A DNA stretch of 64,000 nucleotides from an uncultured Ferrimonas sp. (GCF_947489035.1 NZ_CANLCI010000022.1:1-64000); one strand, 5' to 3'; shown: positions 35,005 through 45,554, numbered from the stretch's first letter. Notes: generated by a model not told the origin, from the letters alone. Numbers and translations are program-made.

Positions 35005-38000
35005 TTAACGGATGCGACGACGCAGACCAGCTAAGGCCAGACCCATTAAGGCCAAGAACCCAAAACTGCCTGAAGAGCTTGAGCTGCTCTCGTTGTTGAC
35101 GTTTTCAGCCACGGTAACGGTTACGGTGCCGTTGACGCTGGCGCTGCCATCGGACACCACCACTGAGAAGCCGTAATCACCGGCGGCGACGTTGCTAAAG
35201 CTCAAGCTGGCTTCGCTGCCTAACTGGCCCAGATCCGGACCGGCGGTTTGACTCCAGTTGTAGCTGAGGCTGTCGCCATCAACGTCCATAACATCGGCGT
35301 TAACGGTAAAGCTTAAGCCGTTGCTGCTGGCGTTAACGTCGGCCATGGTTGGGGCGTCGTTCATTGGCGCTACGTGCAGCATAAAGCTGCGGCTGGCGGC
35401 ATCACTTGGGTTGTCGATGTCGGCAACGGTGATGGTCACTTCGGTAGAGCCGTTAAAGTCTGCATCAGGGGTGATCACCACGGTGTCGCCACTGTTGTGG
35501 CCACTGATCTGGGCACTGATGTGCTCGCCAGAGACGCTGATGGTGTTGGCACTGGCTTCTTGATCAGCAAAGACAACGGTTAATGGTGCGGTGCTGCTGT
35601 CTTCGTTGATGGCGATGTCAGCAAACTGACCCAGGCTGATGTTGCCTGCTACCGCAATGGTGTGGGTCATGTCGATGCTGCCCATGCCGTCAATGTCGCT
35701 GCTGGCGTTGATGGTCAGGGTTTGACCCGACGCCGAGCTGTTGACGGTGGCCGGTACGGTAACGTTGAACTGGGAACTTTCTGGGCCAACGTAGTCGTAA
35801 CACACCAGCAGATCATCGCTCAGCTTCTGATCCAAATCGTTGAAGGCGTAACCCACGCCCATGATTGGATCGTAGTTGTCGTAGCCCACTTCAATGGCGG
35901 CACGGCCTTGTACCCCAACGCTACCGCGCACGTCGCCGTTAAAGTTAAGGTTGTCGTAGGCCATCATCATTTCATATTCGCCATCGCCGAAGCGGTGGGC
36001 CATATGGAACAGCAGTTCGAAGTCGAGACGATCGCCATTGTCACCGTAGATGGTGGTGCCAGTGCTTGGATCGAAACCCTGATATGGCATGGTGCGCGCG
36101 TCATCGAATTCCACTACCACCCAACCGCTGTCGGTACTGGCGATGGAGATGCCGCTGTCCCAATCGAGTGGGGTTGCCATCACGTTACGACCAAACGGTA
36201 CGCCACCCCAACCACGCTGCATCACTGCGGCGAAGTTCTCTGGCTGTACCGGCAGTGGGATCGGGTAATGCGCTGGGAAGAACACCGGCATGTCGGTGAA
36301 GGCTACGGTACCCATGCCGCGAATACGCATGAAGTCAGAGCCCGCTTGCTGGTAGTTGTTCAGCATGGCGTATTCGGTGTATTCACCGGTACGCATGGCG
36401 TCGAACGGCACTTCCAAGCCTTGGCGTTGCAGCGACGGATCATCACCGTAACTTGGGTTAATCCCAAACTCGGCCAGATCGATGTAACCGCCGGGCTCGG
36501 CTTGGCCCAGATCCGGGGAACGACACAGGGCGTCGTCGGCGCTGGTGGTGATGGTGTAGCCAGGCTCAAGATCGCCACTTTCCGACTGCACGCCGCTGAT
36601 GGTCAGCACGCCGTCAACCAGTTCAACGCTGTCGACTGCCGCCGCGTGGCTTACGCTGATGTTGGCAGGATCGATCAGCAGTTGCTCGGGGATGGTGGCG
36701 CTGATGCTAAAGGCACGATCGCGACCACTGTGGTTTGGCAGCACCGTAAATTGCAGTTGCACCTGCTCGCCCGCACGCTGTTGTTCGTGAGAAGCATTGA
36801 GGCTAACGTCGTTGCTGCCGCGGATCAGATCCATCGGCACCATGCCTTGGTTGCCTGGGTTGGTGGCAGAGGTGCCTACATCCCATGCGCCAAAGTACAT
36901 GTCGCCTTCGGTCATCGTCATGTCCCAGCTCAGCTCGGCTTCAATGGCGTCGCTGCCATTGCTGCTTGGCAGGCTGATGCTGATGTCGCTGGCCACTTCA
37001 TCGGTGATCACGGCCAAGGCGTAAGTCAGGGTATCAACGTACTGTTCTGGCTGTTCTACCCATGGGGTTGGGTTGTAGATCAGCGCCCAGTAGTTGCCTG
37101 CGGTCGGCTGGTTCAGATTACAGTAGTTGTCGTTGAAGGCGTGGCGCGAAACACAGACGATCTCGTCGTTCGGTTCAATCACCCCATCTTCGTCCAAGTC
37201 GCGACCCACGTAGAGCAGCGCGTGGCCCGGGTACATCCCGGTTGGTTCATCAGAGAAGGTGGTGCCAAAGGAGCGCAGCACCAAACGCTGAGCGCCTTCT
37301 GGTACGGTCACCCATTCGGTGTGCACCGACTCATCCAGCATCTGTTCGGCGCTGAAGCCGGTCTCTTCTGACCACGGGTACACGCCGTCGCTGTCTTTGG
37401 GCAGGGTGACGCTTTTGATCTCAGCTTTAACGGGGGCAAACACACGCCCAAACGGGGTGTCCATCTGCGGCAAACGCAGATCTTTCACCACTTGGCTGCC
37501 GTTGTCGCGATGCACGGTGTGCACGGTTTGGGTTGGCAGTTCGTCGGCGCTAAAGCGGAACGCCATTGGGATCTGCATCTGTGGCGCGTCGCCATCGACT
37601 TGATCAATCAACAGGTGGCTGTGCAGCTCGACGTCGGAGTTACCCAGTGCATCTTGCGTTTCAATCACGTCCACGCTGAACATCACGTTCTGGGATTCAC
37701 CTGCCGCTAACTCGAAGGTTTGCGGGTGAATTTGCACTTCGATCCCCGGCTGTACGTATTGCTGGGTTGGGTTACCGGCAAAGTTGTACACCTCTTGCTG
37801 AGTGATGGTGTAAGTACCGGCTTCGGTGGCGGTGAAGGTACGCAGCCACTGACACTCGTTCTTACAGCCTAAGTTCACCAGCTCTGGCACGTTCAAACGG
37901 TGCATTTCGCCGCCGTTATCTGGGTTGGCGGCCAAGAAGTTGTCGTGGGTCTCTTTCATGGTCAGCGGCGCGTCGATGGCGCTGGCCACGTTAATGCGAC

Positions 38001-40257
38001 CGGTACCGGCGCGGTAAACCACGGCTTCGTAACGCTCATCCTTTGGCGTGTCTGGGTACAGCGCCATGGTCACTTCTGGCTCGGCAGTCATCTGCAAGGC
38101 CGCGTGCTTCTGCGCTGGGGTCCAATCCGGGCGCGCTTCGGTCAGCAGTGCCAAGGCACCGGCTACGTGCGGGCTGGCCATCGAGGTGCCGCTTAAGAAA
38201 GCGTAATCGGCTACCGTTGGGATCTCGCCTTCGGTGGCTTCAAATGGCGCTTCATCACGGTAGGCGGCGTAGATATCCACCCCCGGGGCAGTCACGCTTG
38301 GCACCAGGTGTTCTGGGTTACCCAGGCTTGGGCCACGGGAGGAGAACAGCGCCAACACGTCGGCTTGATCGGGATCGATAACGCGGTCGATGCTGGTGGC
38401 GCTGATGGTCACTTGGTGCTTACCGGTTTCGCCGTTGTTCAGCCAAGATTCCAAGCCATTCCAGTTGTTGGTCCAGTCGCCGTAGTAGGCGCCGGTGCTG
38501 ATGTGGATCCCCGGTACGTCGTAGCTGTCGGTTTCGATGACGGTGCTTTCGTCGCCGGACCACTGGGTGTTGTAGAGGATAAAGCCTTCTGCGCCACCGG
38601 CGGCGGCGTTGGTGGCTTTGGCGACACGGGCGATCTCACCACGGCCACAGGCCACAATGATGTTGGCTGGGTTGCCATCAGCATCGGTGTAACCCAAATC
38701 ATCAAAGGTGCCCGCGGCAAAGGGGGTCAGACACTGTTCATCGCCGTAATCGCTGGCTTTAACAATAATGCCGGTCACAGAGCTGGTGTTGATGCCACCG
38801 CCGCTGAGCTCGCTCCAGCTTGGCAGTGCACTGGCCAGAGCCGGATCGGTAATGCGGGTGTCGATGTTTACGGTACGGCCGGTGCTGGAGGCACCAACGG
38901 TTAACAACCACGGCGAAACGTTATCAATCAGGCTGAGGTATTCGGTGCCATCTTGGCCGCCGGAGTTACCCGCCGAAGCGGCAATGGCGATCCCCGCTTG
39001 GTTGGCGGATAAGAACGCCAGCTGCACCGAATCATCCCATGGGGATTTGTGATCAACGCCACCAATGGAGAAGTTAATCACATCAACGCCGTCGCTGATG
39101 CTGTCTTCAATCGCTGCCAGCATCGCTTCGCCAGGACAGCCGCCCAGCGGCAAACAGACCTGATAGGAAACGATGTTGGCGTGCGGCGCTACGCCAGACA
39201 TGCGTGGGAACAGATCTTCTTTCAGTACCTTGCCATCGCCACTGGCTTCCAGCTCGGCGCCAAGGTAGTCCACATCAAACTGAACGTTACCGGCGGCAGT
39301 CGAAGCGGTGTGCGAGCCGTGGCCGTTGTAATCTTCACCAACGGCGGGGGCAATGCCAGCAAAGGTGGCGGTGATCTCTGGGTAGCTGCGTACCCCAATC
39401 AGTTTGTCGTTACACAGATCGGCGTTGGCTTCACAGTCGCCAACGTAGGTGCCTGCCCCCCACGGGTTGCTGTGGTCAAAACCATCGCCGCCAACATCCG
39501 CAAAGGCAGCGTGATCGGTGTTTACCCCAGTATCAAGAATGGCAACAACAACGCCTTCACCCTTGAATGAGGTTTGCTGAGTGGTGGTGCCGTCCCAGGC
39601 TTTGTCGGCGCTGATCAGCTGCGGGCCCACATCGGTGTGCAGCTCGTAACTGGTTGAACGCTGCACCTGCTTAACGCTGCCTAAGGTGGCGATCTGGGCC
39701 GCCTGCGCTTGGGTTAGGCTCATGCTGAAGCCGTTGAGGGCATTAACGTAGTGGCGACGCGGGGCATCGGCGCTGATCCCAGCAATGTCGCTCAGCGCTT
39801 GCTGCTGTTTGTGTTGCAAGAAGCTGCGGTACTGGCCCACGGCGTCGTGCTGGGCTTTGCCCTGCTTGTAGAGCTTGGTTTGGCCGTTGGCGCTGTTGAC
39901 TGCGGCGCTGGGGCTGGTGGCGGCGATGCCGGCGATCCCACCTTGGTAGGTGGCCAGCGGCGCATCGTGCAGTTGAATGATGTAAACGTGCTCACCAACC
40001 AGATCCGGCTCCGCCACAAACTTCTTGCTGCTGTTGCCACGCACGTGCACGTTGATGCCGTCGTTGGCGGTTACGCCGTTGTTGCGCTGTTGCTGTTGCT
40101 GCCGTTGATGCTGGCGTTCCGACAGCTGTTCAGCCGAAACCTGCAAACCGTGTAGGGTGTTGAGGTTGCTATTTGGCATTACCGTTTGCGTTGCGGCAGT
40201 GGCGCCGCCCGCGTATAGGCCCGATAACACCAACCACGAGAGTTTGGATAGCTTCAC
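35005..40257 (-). CDS. Large secreted subtilisin-like protease with GlyGly-CTERM tail
   Basis: I place the start at GTG 40257, with GGAGGATC directly upstream and a signal peptide (VKLSKLSWLVLSGLYAGGATA); the open frame runs 55 codons further but without a signal. The 1750-residue product has an I9-type propeptide (VYIIQLHDAPLATY...), then an S8 catalytic domain with Asp in AILDTGVNTDH, His in NGHGSHTA and Ser in GTSMASPHVAGALAL. A PA-like insert lies between His and Ser. Long beta-sandwich and cadherin/Ig-like repeats follow. The end SSSSGSFGFLALMGLALAG-LRRR is a GlyGly-CTERM anchor, cut by rhombosortase in type II secretion. Single-gene transcript. Confidence 0.92.
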   Translation of the reverse strand: MKLSKLSWLVLSGLYAGGATAATQTVMPNSNLNTLHGLQVSAEQLSERQHQRQQQQQRNNGVTANDGINVHVRGNSSKKFVAEPDLVGEHVYIIQLHDAPLATYQGGIAGIAATSPSAAVNSANGQTKLYKQGKAQHDAVGQYRSFLQHKQQQALSDIAGISADAPRRHYVNALNGFSMSLTQAQAAQIATLGSVKQVQRSTSYELHTDVGPQLISADKAWDGTTTQQTSFKGEGVVVAILDTGVNTDHAAFADVGGDGFDHSNPWGAGTYVGDCEANADLCNDKLIGVRSYPEITATFAGIAPAVGEDYNGHGSHTASTAAGNVQFDVDYLGAELEASGDGKVLKEDLFPRMSGVAPHANIVSYQVCLPLGGCPGEAMLAAIEDSISDGVDVINFSIGGVDHKSPWDDSVQLAFLSANQAGIAIAASAGNSGGQDGTEYLSLIDNVSPWLLTVGASSTGRTVNIDTRITDPALASALPSWSELSGGGINTSSVTGIIVKASDYGDEQCLTPFAAGTFDDLGYTDADGNPANIIVACGRGEIARVAKATNAAAGGAEGFILYNTQWSGDESTVIETDSYDVPGIHISTGAYYGDWTNNWNGLESWLNNGETGKHQVTISATSIDRVIDPDQADVLALFSSRGPSLGNPEHLVPSVTAPGVDIYAAYRDEAPFEATEGEIPTVADYAFLSGTSMASPHVAGALALLTEARPDWTPAQKHAALQMTAEPEVTMALYPDTPKDERYEAVVYRAGTGRINVASAIDAPLTMKETHDNFLAANPDNGGEMHRLNVPELVNLGCKNECQWLRTFTATEAGTYTITQQEVYNFAGNPTQQYVQPGIEVQIHPQTFELAAGESQNVMFSVDVIETQDALGNSDVELHSHLLIDQVDGDAPQMQIPMAFRFSADELPTQTVHTVHRDNGSQVVKDLRLPQMDTPFGRVFAPVKAEIKSVTLPKDSDGVYPWSEETGFSAEQMLDESVHTEWVTVPEGAQRLVLRSFGTTFSDEPTGMYPGHALLYVGRDLDEDGVIEPNDEIVCVSRHAFNDNYCNLNQPTAGNYWALIYNPTPWVEQPEQYVDTLTYALAVITDEVASDISISLPSSNGSDAIEAELSWDMTMTEGDMYFGAWDVGTSATNPGNQGMVPMDLIRGSNDVSLNASHEQQRAGEQVQLQFTVLPNHSGRDRAFSISATIPEQLLIDPANISVSHAAAVDSVELVDGVLTISGVQSESGDLEPGYTITTSADDALCRSPDLGQAEPGGYIDLAEFGINPSYGDDPSLQRQGLEVPFDAMRTGEYTEYAMLNNYQQAGSDFMRIRGMGTVAFTDMPVFFPAHYPIPLPVQPENFAAVMQRGWGGVPFGRNVMATPLDWDSGISIASTDSGWVVVEFDDARTMPYQGFDPSTGTTIYGDNGDRLDFELLFHMAHRFGDGEYEMMMAYDNLNFNGDVRGSVGVQGRAAIEVGYDNYDPIMGVGYAFNDLDQKLSDDLLVCYDYVGPESSQFNVTVPATVNSSASGQTLTINASSDIDGMGSIDMTHTIAVAGNISLGQFADIAINEDSSTAPLTVVFADQEASANTISVSGEHISAQISGHNSGDTVVITPDADFNGSTEVTITVADIDNPSDAASRSFMLHVAPMNDAPTMADVNASSNGLSFTVNADVMDVDGDSLSYNWSQTAGPDLGQLGSEASLSFSNVAAGDYGFSVVVSDGSASVNGTVTVTVAENVNNESSSSSSGSFGFLALMGLALAGLRRRIR

Positions 40258-40491
40258 GCGATCCTCCTTGATAGATATTGTTTTAGTTGTTGCCAGTTTG
40301 TTATATCGGGTTCCGCTCACCGAGTTTGTACCACTTTGTACCAACGGCAGAATCCCGCACCGGGATTGGGGTAGTTTGACCAGTACGGGCTTGGCAACGA
40401 TGTAACAACTTGGTAACGTCAAAGCTAAGCACCTGAATAACTACAAGATCGGTTTGCCAAAACCGCTCAACCTAACGTGGTCGCTGTATTT
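40258..40491. other. Divergent promoter region of protease and mipA
   Basis: This 234-bp region separates two divergent genes and must contain both promoters. No clear palindromic operator was found. The protease Shine-Dalgarno sequence is at its left edge. Confidence 0.4.
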
Positions 40492-41346
40492 ATGATGTTA
40501 CGTTTCACCATCCTGTTTGTTGTCGCGCTGTGGCTGTGGTCGCCGTTAACGGTGGCTCAGCCGGCGGATCCCAGTGCCTTGGCCAGTGGCCAAGGCGGCT
40601 TGTCGCTGAGCGTTGGCGTAGGCCAACTGACCGATCCCACCATTCAAAATGACGATGTGCCGTTGTACCTGTTGCCGCAGTGGTACTACTACGGTGATCG
40701 TTTTTATGTGGAGAATCTGAGTTTTGGCTGGGCGCTGCACGAGAGCAAACAGTGGCAATGGGATCTGCTGGCCGAGCCCAATCGCGATGGCCTCTATTAC
40801 CTTGATGACGACGCCGCCTCGCTGCTGGGGGCGGCCACTTATGGGGTGCCGCGGGGGCAAATGCCGCAAGCCAAAGAAGCACCGCTGCTGTTGGAGCAAC
40901 GCGACTTCAGCTATCTGGCGGGTATTCAAGGCCAGTACTTTTGGGATAACCACCGGTTAACGCTGCAAGGGTTAACCGACGTGACTGGGGTGCATCACGG
41001 CCAGCAGTGGTTGCTGGGCTACGCCAGCCACTGGCACTGGTTGGGTGATTGGGCCATCGGCGCCCAGCTGCGGGGCTTAAGCCGCGATCTGAATGGCTAT
41101 TACTACTACCTCAACGCCGTCGAACAGCAAAGACAAGCGGCCATAGGGCCGCCACTGGACAGCGCAACCACGCCACGCTCTAGCATCAACACTCAGCTGC
41201 AACTGGATTATCAGTACCCCTTAAGTGACAACTGGGCGCTGGTGGTGCACCTGCAGCAACAGTGGCGGCAACATTACGATCCGCGCTTACTCAGCCAAAA
41301 CGACAGCCGCTTATGGTTTGTCGGGATCCGCTGGACGCTGCTATGA
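40492..41346 (+). CDS. MipA/OmpV-family outer membrane protein
   Basis: The start is ATG 40492 (MMLRFTILFVVALWLW), giving a signal peptide that ends LTVA-Q; the frame opens five codons earlier at a GTG. The 284-residue beta-barrel ends LWFVGIRWTLL and has the family pattern of paired aromatic strands (YYGDRFYVENLSFGW). MipA proteins scaffold murein enzymes in E. coli, while OmpV relatives are induced by antimicrobial or osmotic signals. It overlaps the next gene by ATGA, and both precede a two-component pair. Confidence 0.85.
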   Translation: MMLRFTILFVVALWLWSPLTVAQPADPSALASGQGGLSLSVGVGQLTDPTIQNDDVPLYLLPQWYYYGDRFYVENLSFGWALHESKQWQWDLLAEPNRDGLYYLDDDAASLLGAATYGVPRGQMPQAKEAPLLLEQRDFSYLAGIQGQYFWDNHRLTLQGLTDVTGVHHGQQWLLGYASHWHWLGDWAIGAQLRGLSRDLNGYYYYLNAVEQQRQAAIGPPLDSATTPRSSINTQLQLDYQYPLSDNWALVVHLQQQWRQHYDPRLLSQNDSRLWFVGIRWTLL

Positions 41347-41729
41347 CCCCAGGCTGGTTAGCGGTTGCGCTCACCCTTGGCCTCAGTTTCGGCAGCCACG
41401 CCGAACTGTGGCAGGTGCCGCCGCAACTGCAACCCAGCCACTGCGTGATCCCCGCCAACGCCAGCCAATGCGAGCTGACCGTGCAACTGAACTGGCACAG
41501 CGTGCAAGCTCAGCAATTTTGCCTGTACCAAGCCAACCATGCCCAGCCGCTGTTTTGTAACCGCCCGCAGCAACAGCAGATCAATTTATCGTTGCCGTTG
41601 GTGCTGCGCCAAAGCACCGAGTTTGAGCTGCGGCTGGCGGATAAAACCGTGGCGCGAATGTCGTTGCAGGTGGCGCGAGCCAGCGACACCCAGCTGCGGC
41701 GGCGGCGTCAATTTCCTTGGAGTTTGTGA
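41343..41729 (+). CDS. DUF3019-like periplasmic protein
   Basis: ATG 41343 overlaps the mipA stop (ATGA). The 128-residue precursor has a signal peptide (ends SHA-E) and a beta-sandwich-like body with four cysteines (HCVIPANASQC, FCLYQ, LFCNR). A DUF3019 protein between mipA and response-regulator/kinase genes is a recurring arrangement in Shewanella-type genomes. It may bind a signal for the kinase. Its last base is the first base of the regulator start (TGATG). Confidence 0.75.
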   Translation: MTPGWLAVALTLGLSFGSHAELWQVPPQLQPSHCVIPANASQCELTVQLNWHSVQAQQFCLYQANHAQPLFCNRPQQQQINLSLPLVLRQSTEFELRLADKTVARMSLQVARASDTQLRRRRQFPWSL

Positions 41730-42394
41730 TGAATCGGATCCTGCTGATTGAAGACGATTTGGAACTGGCGCAGCTGGTGAGCCACTTTTTAGGGAAAAAC
41801 GGCTATCAGGTGTCGCACCTGGCCAATGGCAACCGATTGTCGTCGTTGCTGGCGGCGCAGCAGTTTCAGTTGATCCTGTGTGACGTCAATCTGCCCGGTC
41901 GCGATGGCTTTGCGCTGCTAGAGCAGCTGCGGCATCAATTTGAAGGGCCGATTTTGATGCTGACCGCCCGTGGTGACGAGCAAGACCACATTCGTGGCTT
42001 GCAGCTGGGCGCCGACGACTACCTGATCAAACCGATATCAACGGCCTTATTATTGGCCCGACTGCGACGGCACCTGCCCAGCGAGCCCTGCTTGCCGCTG
42101 GCGCTGAAGCTGCAACCGCAAAACCAAGACGCCTGTTTAGGCACGCACCCACTGGCGTTAACGCCAACGGAATACAGTTTGTTGGCGCTGTTTGTGCAGC
42201 ACTTTGAACAGGTGCTGTCGCGGGAATACCTGTTTGAAAACAGCGTTGGCCGCGAATACGACGGCATGGCGCGCACCATTGATGGCCGCATCGTGCGACT
42301 GCGGAAAAAGCTGGAACAAGTACCGCGTTCGCCGCTGCAGCTGAAAACCGTGTGGGGCCAAGGCTACCGCTTAAGCGCCAAGGACGTGGCATGA
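41729..42394 (+). CDS. OmpR-family response regulator
   Basis: From ATG 41729 (MNRILLIEDDLELAQ) the protein is 221 residues. It has a receiver with acidic pair ED-D at 8-10, phospho-Asp in ILCDVNLPG and Lys in YLIKPI. A winged-helix DNA-binding domain follows (LTPTEYSLLALF ... GRIVRLRKKLE ... TVWGQGYRL). It shares overlapping codons with the genes on both sides, so it is in an operon with mipA and the kinase. Confidence 0.93.
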   Translation: MNRILLIEDDLELAQLVSHFLGKNGYQVSHLANGNRLSSLLAAQQFQLILCDVNLPGRDGFALLEQLRHQFEGPILMLTARGDEQDHIRGLQLGADDYLIKPISTALLLARLRRHLPSEPCLPLALKLQPQNQDACLGTHPLALTPTEYSLLALFVQHFEQVLSREYLFENSVGREYDGMARTIDGRIVRLRKKLEQVPRSPLQLKTVWGQGYRLSAKDVA

Positions 42395-43578
42395 GCCGCT
42401 ACTACGGTGCCCTGCTGGTGATGCTGTTGCTGATCCTGCTGGGCTGCGCCTTATTACTGAAACTGCTGCTGCCGGATGCCCCCACGGTGATGCTGGACGC
42501 GGCGCAGCTGCCGCAATTGCTGGCCAGCCAGTCGGCGTGCTTAGCGCAGGGGCAAAGTTGTGCCTTGGTGAGCGCGCAGCAGCTGCCCAGTGATCTGTGG
42601 CAGCGAGAGCCGGAGATCGACGCCATGCTGGCGCAGGGCGAGTTGGTCTTTTTAGGCGACAGCAGCGCCTTGTATCAACAGGGGCAGCAGCTGTACCAGT
42701 TGCAGTTTCCAGCGCTGCCCCAAGAGGAACCGGTGCCGGTGGCGCTGCTGTTTTATGGCTTAGTGACCTTGGCGTTCGCGCTGTTGATCATGCCGCTGTT
42801 CATCACCTTAACCCGTTTAAATAATGTGGCGGCGCAGTTTTCTCGCACCGGCAAACCGGTCACCTTGACGGTGGGGCGCCACTCCTTTGTTTACCCCTTG
42901 GTCACCAGCTTTAATCAGATGACGTTAGCGTTAAGCGAACTGATGCAGTTGCAAAAAGAGCTGTCGGCCACCGTCTGTCACGAAGTGCGCACTCCGTTAA
43001 GCCGGATCACCTTTATCTCGGCGATGTTTGATGAACTGACGGTGGAGGACGCGCGGCAGAAGGTGGATAAGCAGTGCCAGCAGATCGACGCGGTGATCAG
43101 CGAATACCTGAACTTTGCCGCCGAGCAACGGCATCAGCCCAAGTTGAAATCAACGCTGCTGCAACCGCTGTTAGAGCCAGTGCTAAGCAACTATCAGGAT
43201 CTGTTGGAGATTGAGCTGCAGCTGCCCACGGGCGCCACGGTGCAGTGCGATCCGGTGTCGCTGCGTCGCGCCATCAATAACCTGCTTGGCAACGCCAGCA
43301 AGTTTGCCCAGCAGCGGGTGTCGGTGGTGTTTCGCCAAAGTGCCGATCGTTACCAACTGTGCGTCAGTGACGATGGCCCCGGCATTGAAAGCCAAGACGA
43401 TCTGCTGCAGCCGTTTGTGCGTGGCGATGCCAGCAAGCCCGGCTATGGCCTTGGCTTGGCCATCGTCCAGCGGGTGATGCAGTGGCACGATGGCGACGTG
43501 CAGATCGGCCGCTGTGCCGATCTGGGCGGTGCCAGCGTTAGCCTAAGCTGGCCGGTGCAGCGGCTTATTGAGCCCTAA
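42391..43578 (+). CDS. Sensor histidine kinase
   Basis: ATG 42391 overlaps the regulator stop. The 395-residue protein has a first membrane helix (about 6-26), a roughly 100-residue periplasmic loop with a CLAQGQSC cysteine pair, and a second helix (VALLFYGLVTLAFALLIMPLF). HAMP-like sequence, HisKA with phospho-His in TVCHEVRTPLSR, and an HATPase with NNLLGNASKF, DDGPGI and GYGLGLAI follow. It should sense envelope conditions and phosphorylate the upstream OmpR-type regulator to set mipA expression. Confidence 0.92.
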   Translation: MSRYYGALLVMLLLILLGCALLLKLLLPDAPTVMLDAAQLPQLLASQSACLAQGQSCALVSAQQLPSDLWQREPEIDAMLAQGELVFLGDSSALYQQGQQLYQLQFPALPQEEPVPVALLFYGLVTLAFALLIMPLFITLTRLNNVAAQFSRTGKPVTLTVGRHSFVYPLVTSFNQMTLALSELMQLQKELSATVCHEVRTPLSRITFISAMFDELTVEDARQKVDKQCQQIDAVISEYLNFAAEQRHQPKLKSTLLQPLLEPVLSNYQDLLEIELQLPTGATVQCDPVSLRRAINNLLGNASKFAQQRVSVVFRQSADRYQLCVSDDGPGIESQDDLLQPFVRGDASKPGYGLGLAIVQRVMQWHDGDVQIGRCADLGGASVSLSWPVQRLIEP

Positions 43579-43707
43579 GCGCCTACGCTAAGGCTGCCGC
43601 CGCGTGACATCTTGCCTTCGCGGCACTTTGTCGGCAGGTTTTGCTTCCCCTTGCGAGCAGTTATCGGTACCCTGCAGCGTTTATTTTTTCAACCAAAGGC
43701 ATTTGCT

Positions 43708-45303
43708 GTGATCTCCTCCGCCAATATTACTATGCAGTTCGGCGCTAAGCCGCTGTTCGAGAACATCTCCGTTAAATTCGGTGGTGGTAACCGTTACGGC
43801 CTGATCGGCGCTAACGGCTGTGGCAAATCCACCTTTATGAAAATTCTGTCGAACGAGCTGGAGCCAACCGCCGGTAACGTTTCGGTAGAGCCAAATACCC
43901 GCGTGGCCAAATTGGGTCAGGATCAGTGGGCGTTTGAAGAGTTCAGCGTGATCGATACCGTGATCATGGGCCACAAAGAGTTGTGGGAGATCAAAGCGGA
44001 ACGCGATCGCATCTACTCGCTGCCGGAAATGTCTGAAGAAGAGGGCATGAAGGTCGCGGATTTAGAAGTGCAATTTGCCGAAATGGACGGCTACAGCGCC
44101 GAAGCCCGTGCCGGTGAACTGCTGCTGGGCCTTGGCATTGAAGAGAGCGCCCACTTCGGCCTGATGAGCGCGGTTGCGCCGGGTTTGAAAGTGCGGGTGT
44201 TGTTGGCGCAGGTGCTGTTTGCTGATCCCGACATCATGCTGTTGGACGAACCAACCAACAACTTGGATATCCACACCATCCACTGGCTGGAAGATATCCT
44301 CAACGCCCGTCAGTGCACCATGATCATCATCTCGCACGATCGTCACTTCTTGAACTCGGTCTGTACCCACATGGCCGACATCGACTACGGCGAGCTGCGG
44401 GTTTACCCAGGCAACTACGACGAGTACATGACCGCCGCCAACCAAGCGCGCGATCGTCTGCTGGCGGACAACGCTAAGAAGAAGGCGCAAATTGCCGAGC
44501 TGCAAGGCTTTGTGGCGCGCTTCTCGGCCAACGCCTCTAAGGCGCGTCAGGCCACTTCCCGCGCTAAGCAGATGGATAAGATCCAGCTGGAAGAGGTGAA
44601 AGCCTCCAGCCGTCAAAGCCCGTTCCTGCGCTTTGATCAAGAGAAGAAGTTGTTCCGTCAGGCGTTGGAAGTGGACAACCTCAGCCAAGGCTACGGCGAC
44701 GAATTGCTGTTTGAAGGCTTGGATCTGCGCGTGGACGTGGGCGAGCGCATCGCCATCATTGGTGCCAACGGCATCGGTAAATCCACCTTGCTGAACACCT
44801 TGGTTGGGCAGATGCCAGTGAAATCCGGTGAGATCAAATGGTCTGAAAACCACAACATCGGCTACTACGCTCAGGATCACGCCGCCGATTTCGAACAAGA
44901 GATGAACCTGTTCGATTGGATGGGCCAATGGTCTACCGATGGCGCTGACGAGCAAACCATTCGCAGCTTCTTGGGGCGGATGCTGTTCAGCCAAAACGAC
45001 ATCAAGAAGTCGACTAAGGTGATCTCTGGTGGTGAGCAAGGCCGTATGCTGTTCGGCAAACTGATGATGCAAAAGCCCAACATCTTGGTGATGGATGAGC
45101 CAACCAACCACATGGACATGGAATCGATTGAAGCGTTGAACAACGCGCTGGAGAGCTACGCCGGCACCTTGCTGTTCGTGTCGCACGATCGGGTGTTTGT
45201 GTCTTCTGTGGCAACCCGCATCATTGAGCTGAAAGCCGATGGCATTACCGATTTCCACGGTACTTACGAAGAGTACCTGCGCAGTCAGGGCTTAGAAGGC
45301 TAA
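43708..45303 (+). CDS. ybiT: ABC-F family ATPase YbiT
   Basis: The start is GTG 43708 ([12 protein letters not shown]), giving 531 residues, equal to E. coli YbiT (530). The open frame upstream lacks the family N-terminus. Two ABC domains carry Walker [10 protein letters not shown] and GANGIGKST, and Walker B LLDEPTNN and MDEPTNH, joined by a charged linker ([15 protein letters not shown]). ABC-F proteins bind the ribosomal E site and help stalled or slow translation. The first signature motif is degenerate (VAPGLKVRV in place of LSGG). Confidence 0.92.
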   Translation: MISSANITMQFGAKPLFENISVKFGGGNRYGLIGANGCGKSTFMKILSNELEPTAGNVSVEPNTRVAKLGQDQWAFEEFSVIDTVIMGHKELWEIKAERDRIYSLPEMSEEEGMKVADLEVQFAEMDGYSAEARAGELLLGLGIEESAHFGLMSAVAPGLKVRVLLAQVLFADPDIMLLDEPTNNLDIHTIHWLEDILNARQCTMIIISHDRHFLNSVCTHMADIDYGELRVYPGNYDEYMTAANQARDRLLADNAKKKAQIAELQGFVARFSANASKARQATSRAKQMDKIQLEEVKASSRQSPFLRFDQEKKLFRQALEVDNLSQGYGDELLFEGLDLRVDVGERIAIIGANGIGKSTLLNTLVGQMPVKSGEIKWSENHNIGYYAQDHAADFEQEMNLFDWMGQWSTDGADEQTIRSFLGRMLFSQNDIKKSTKVISGGEQGRMLFGKLMMQKPNILVMDEPTNHMDMESIEALNNALESYAGTLLFVSHDRVFVSSVATRIIELKADGITDFHGTYEEYLRSQGLEG

Positions 45304-45331
45304 GCCTTCGCCTTAACCGCCGCGGTTAAAC

Positions 45332-45358
45332 AACGCCACCCACTTGGGTGGCGTTTTT
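45332..45358 (+). terminator. Terminator of ybiT
   Basis: AACGCCACCCA pairs with TGGGTGGCGTT, followed by TTTT. Confidence 0.85.
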
Positions 45359-45554
45359 GATCGTGCCGCGCCCTTACGCTCTTGCGGCGGCATTGGCGAT
45401 ACACCAGCCAACCACGTCAGCATTAGCCAACCACTTCAGCCTGTTATCGCTGCTTACGGTCAGGTCGCTTAAATCGATTTCAGCTTGGTGGGTGTTGCCG
45501 TAACAGCAACGCCATTACTGCGCGATTGAACGTCGTTTAAAAAAACACCTGACA

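Noticed and set aside
35662-37371. 569-codon plus-strand frame inside the subtilase
   Set aside because: Antisense shadow; His/Val-rich low-information translation with no start signals.
44062-45258. 398-codon minus-strand frame inside ybiT
   Set aside because: Antisense to both ABC domains of YbiT; no motif of its own.
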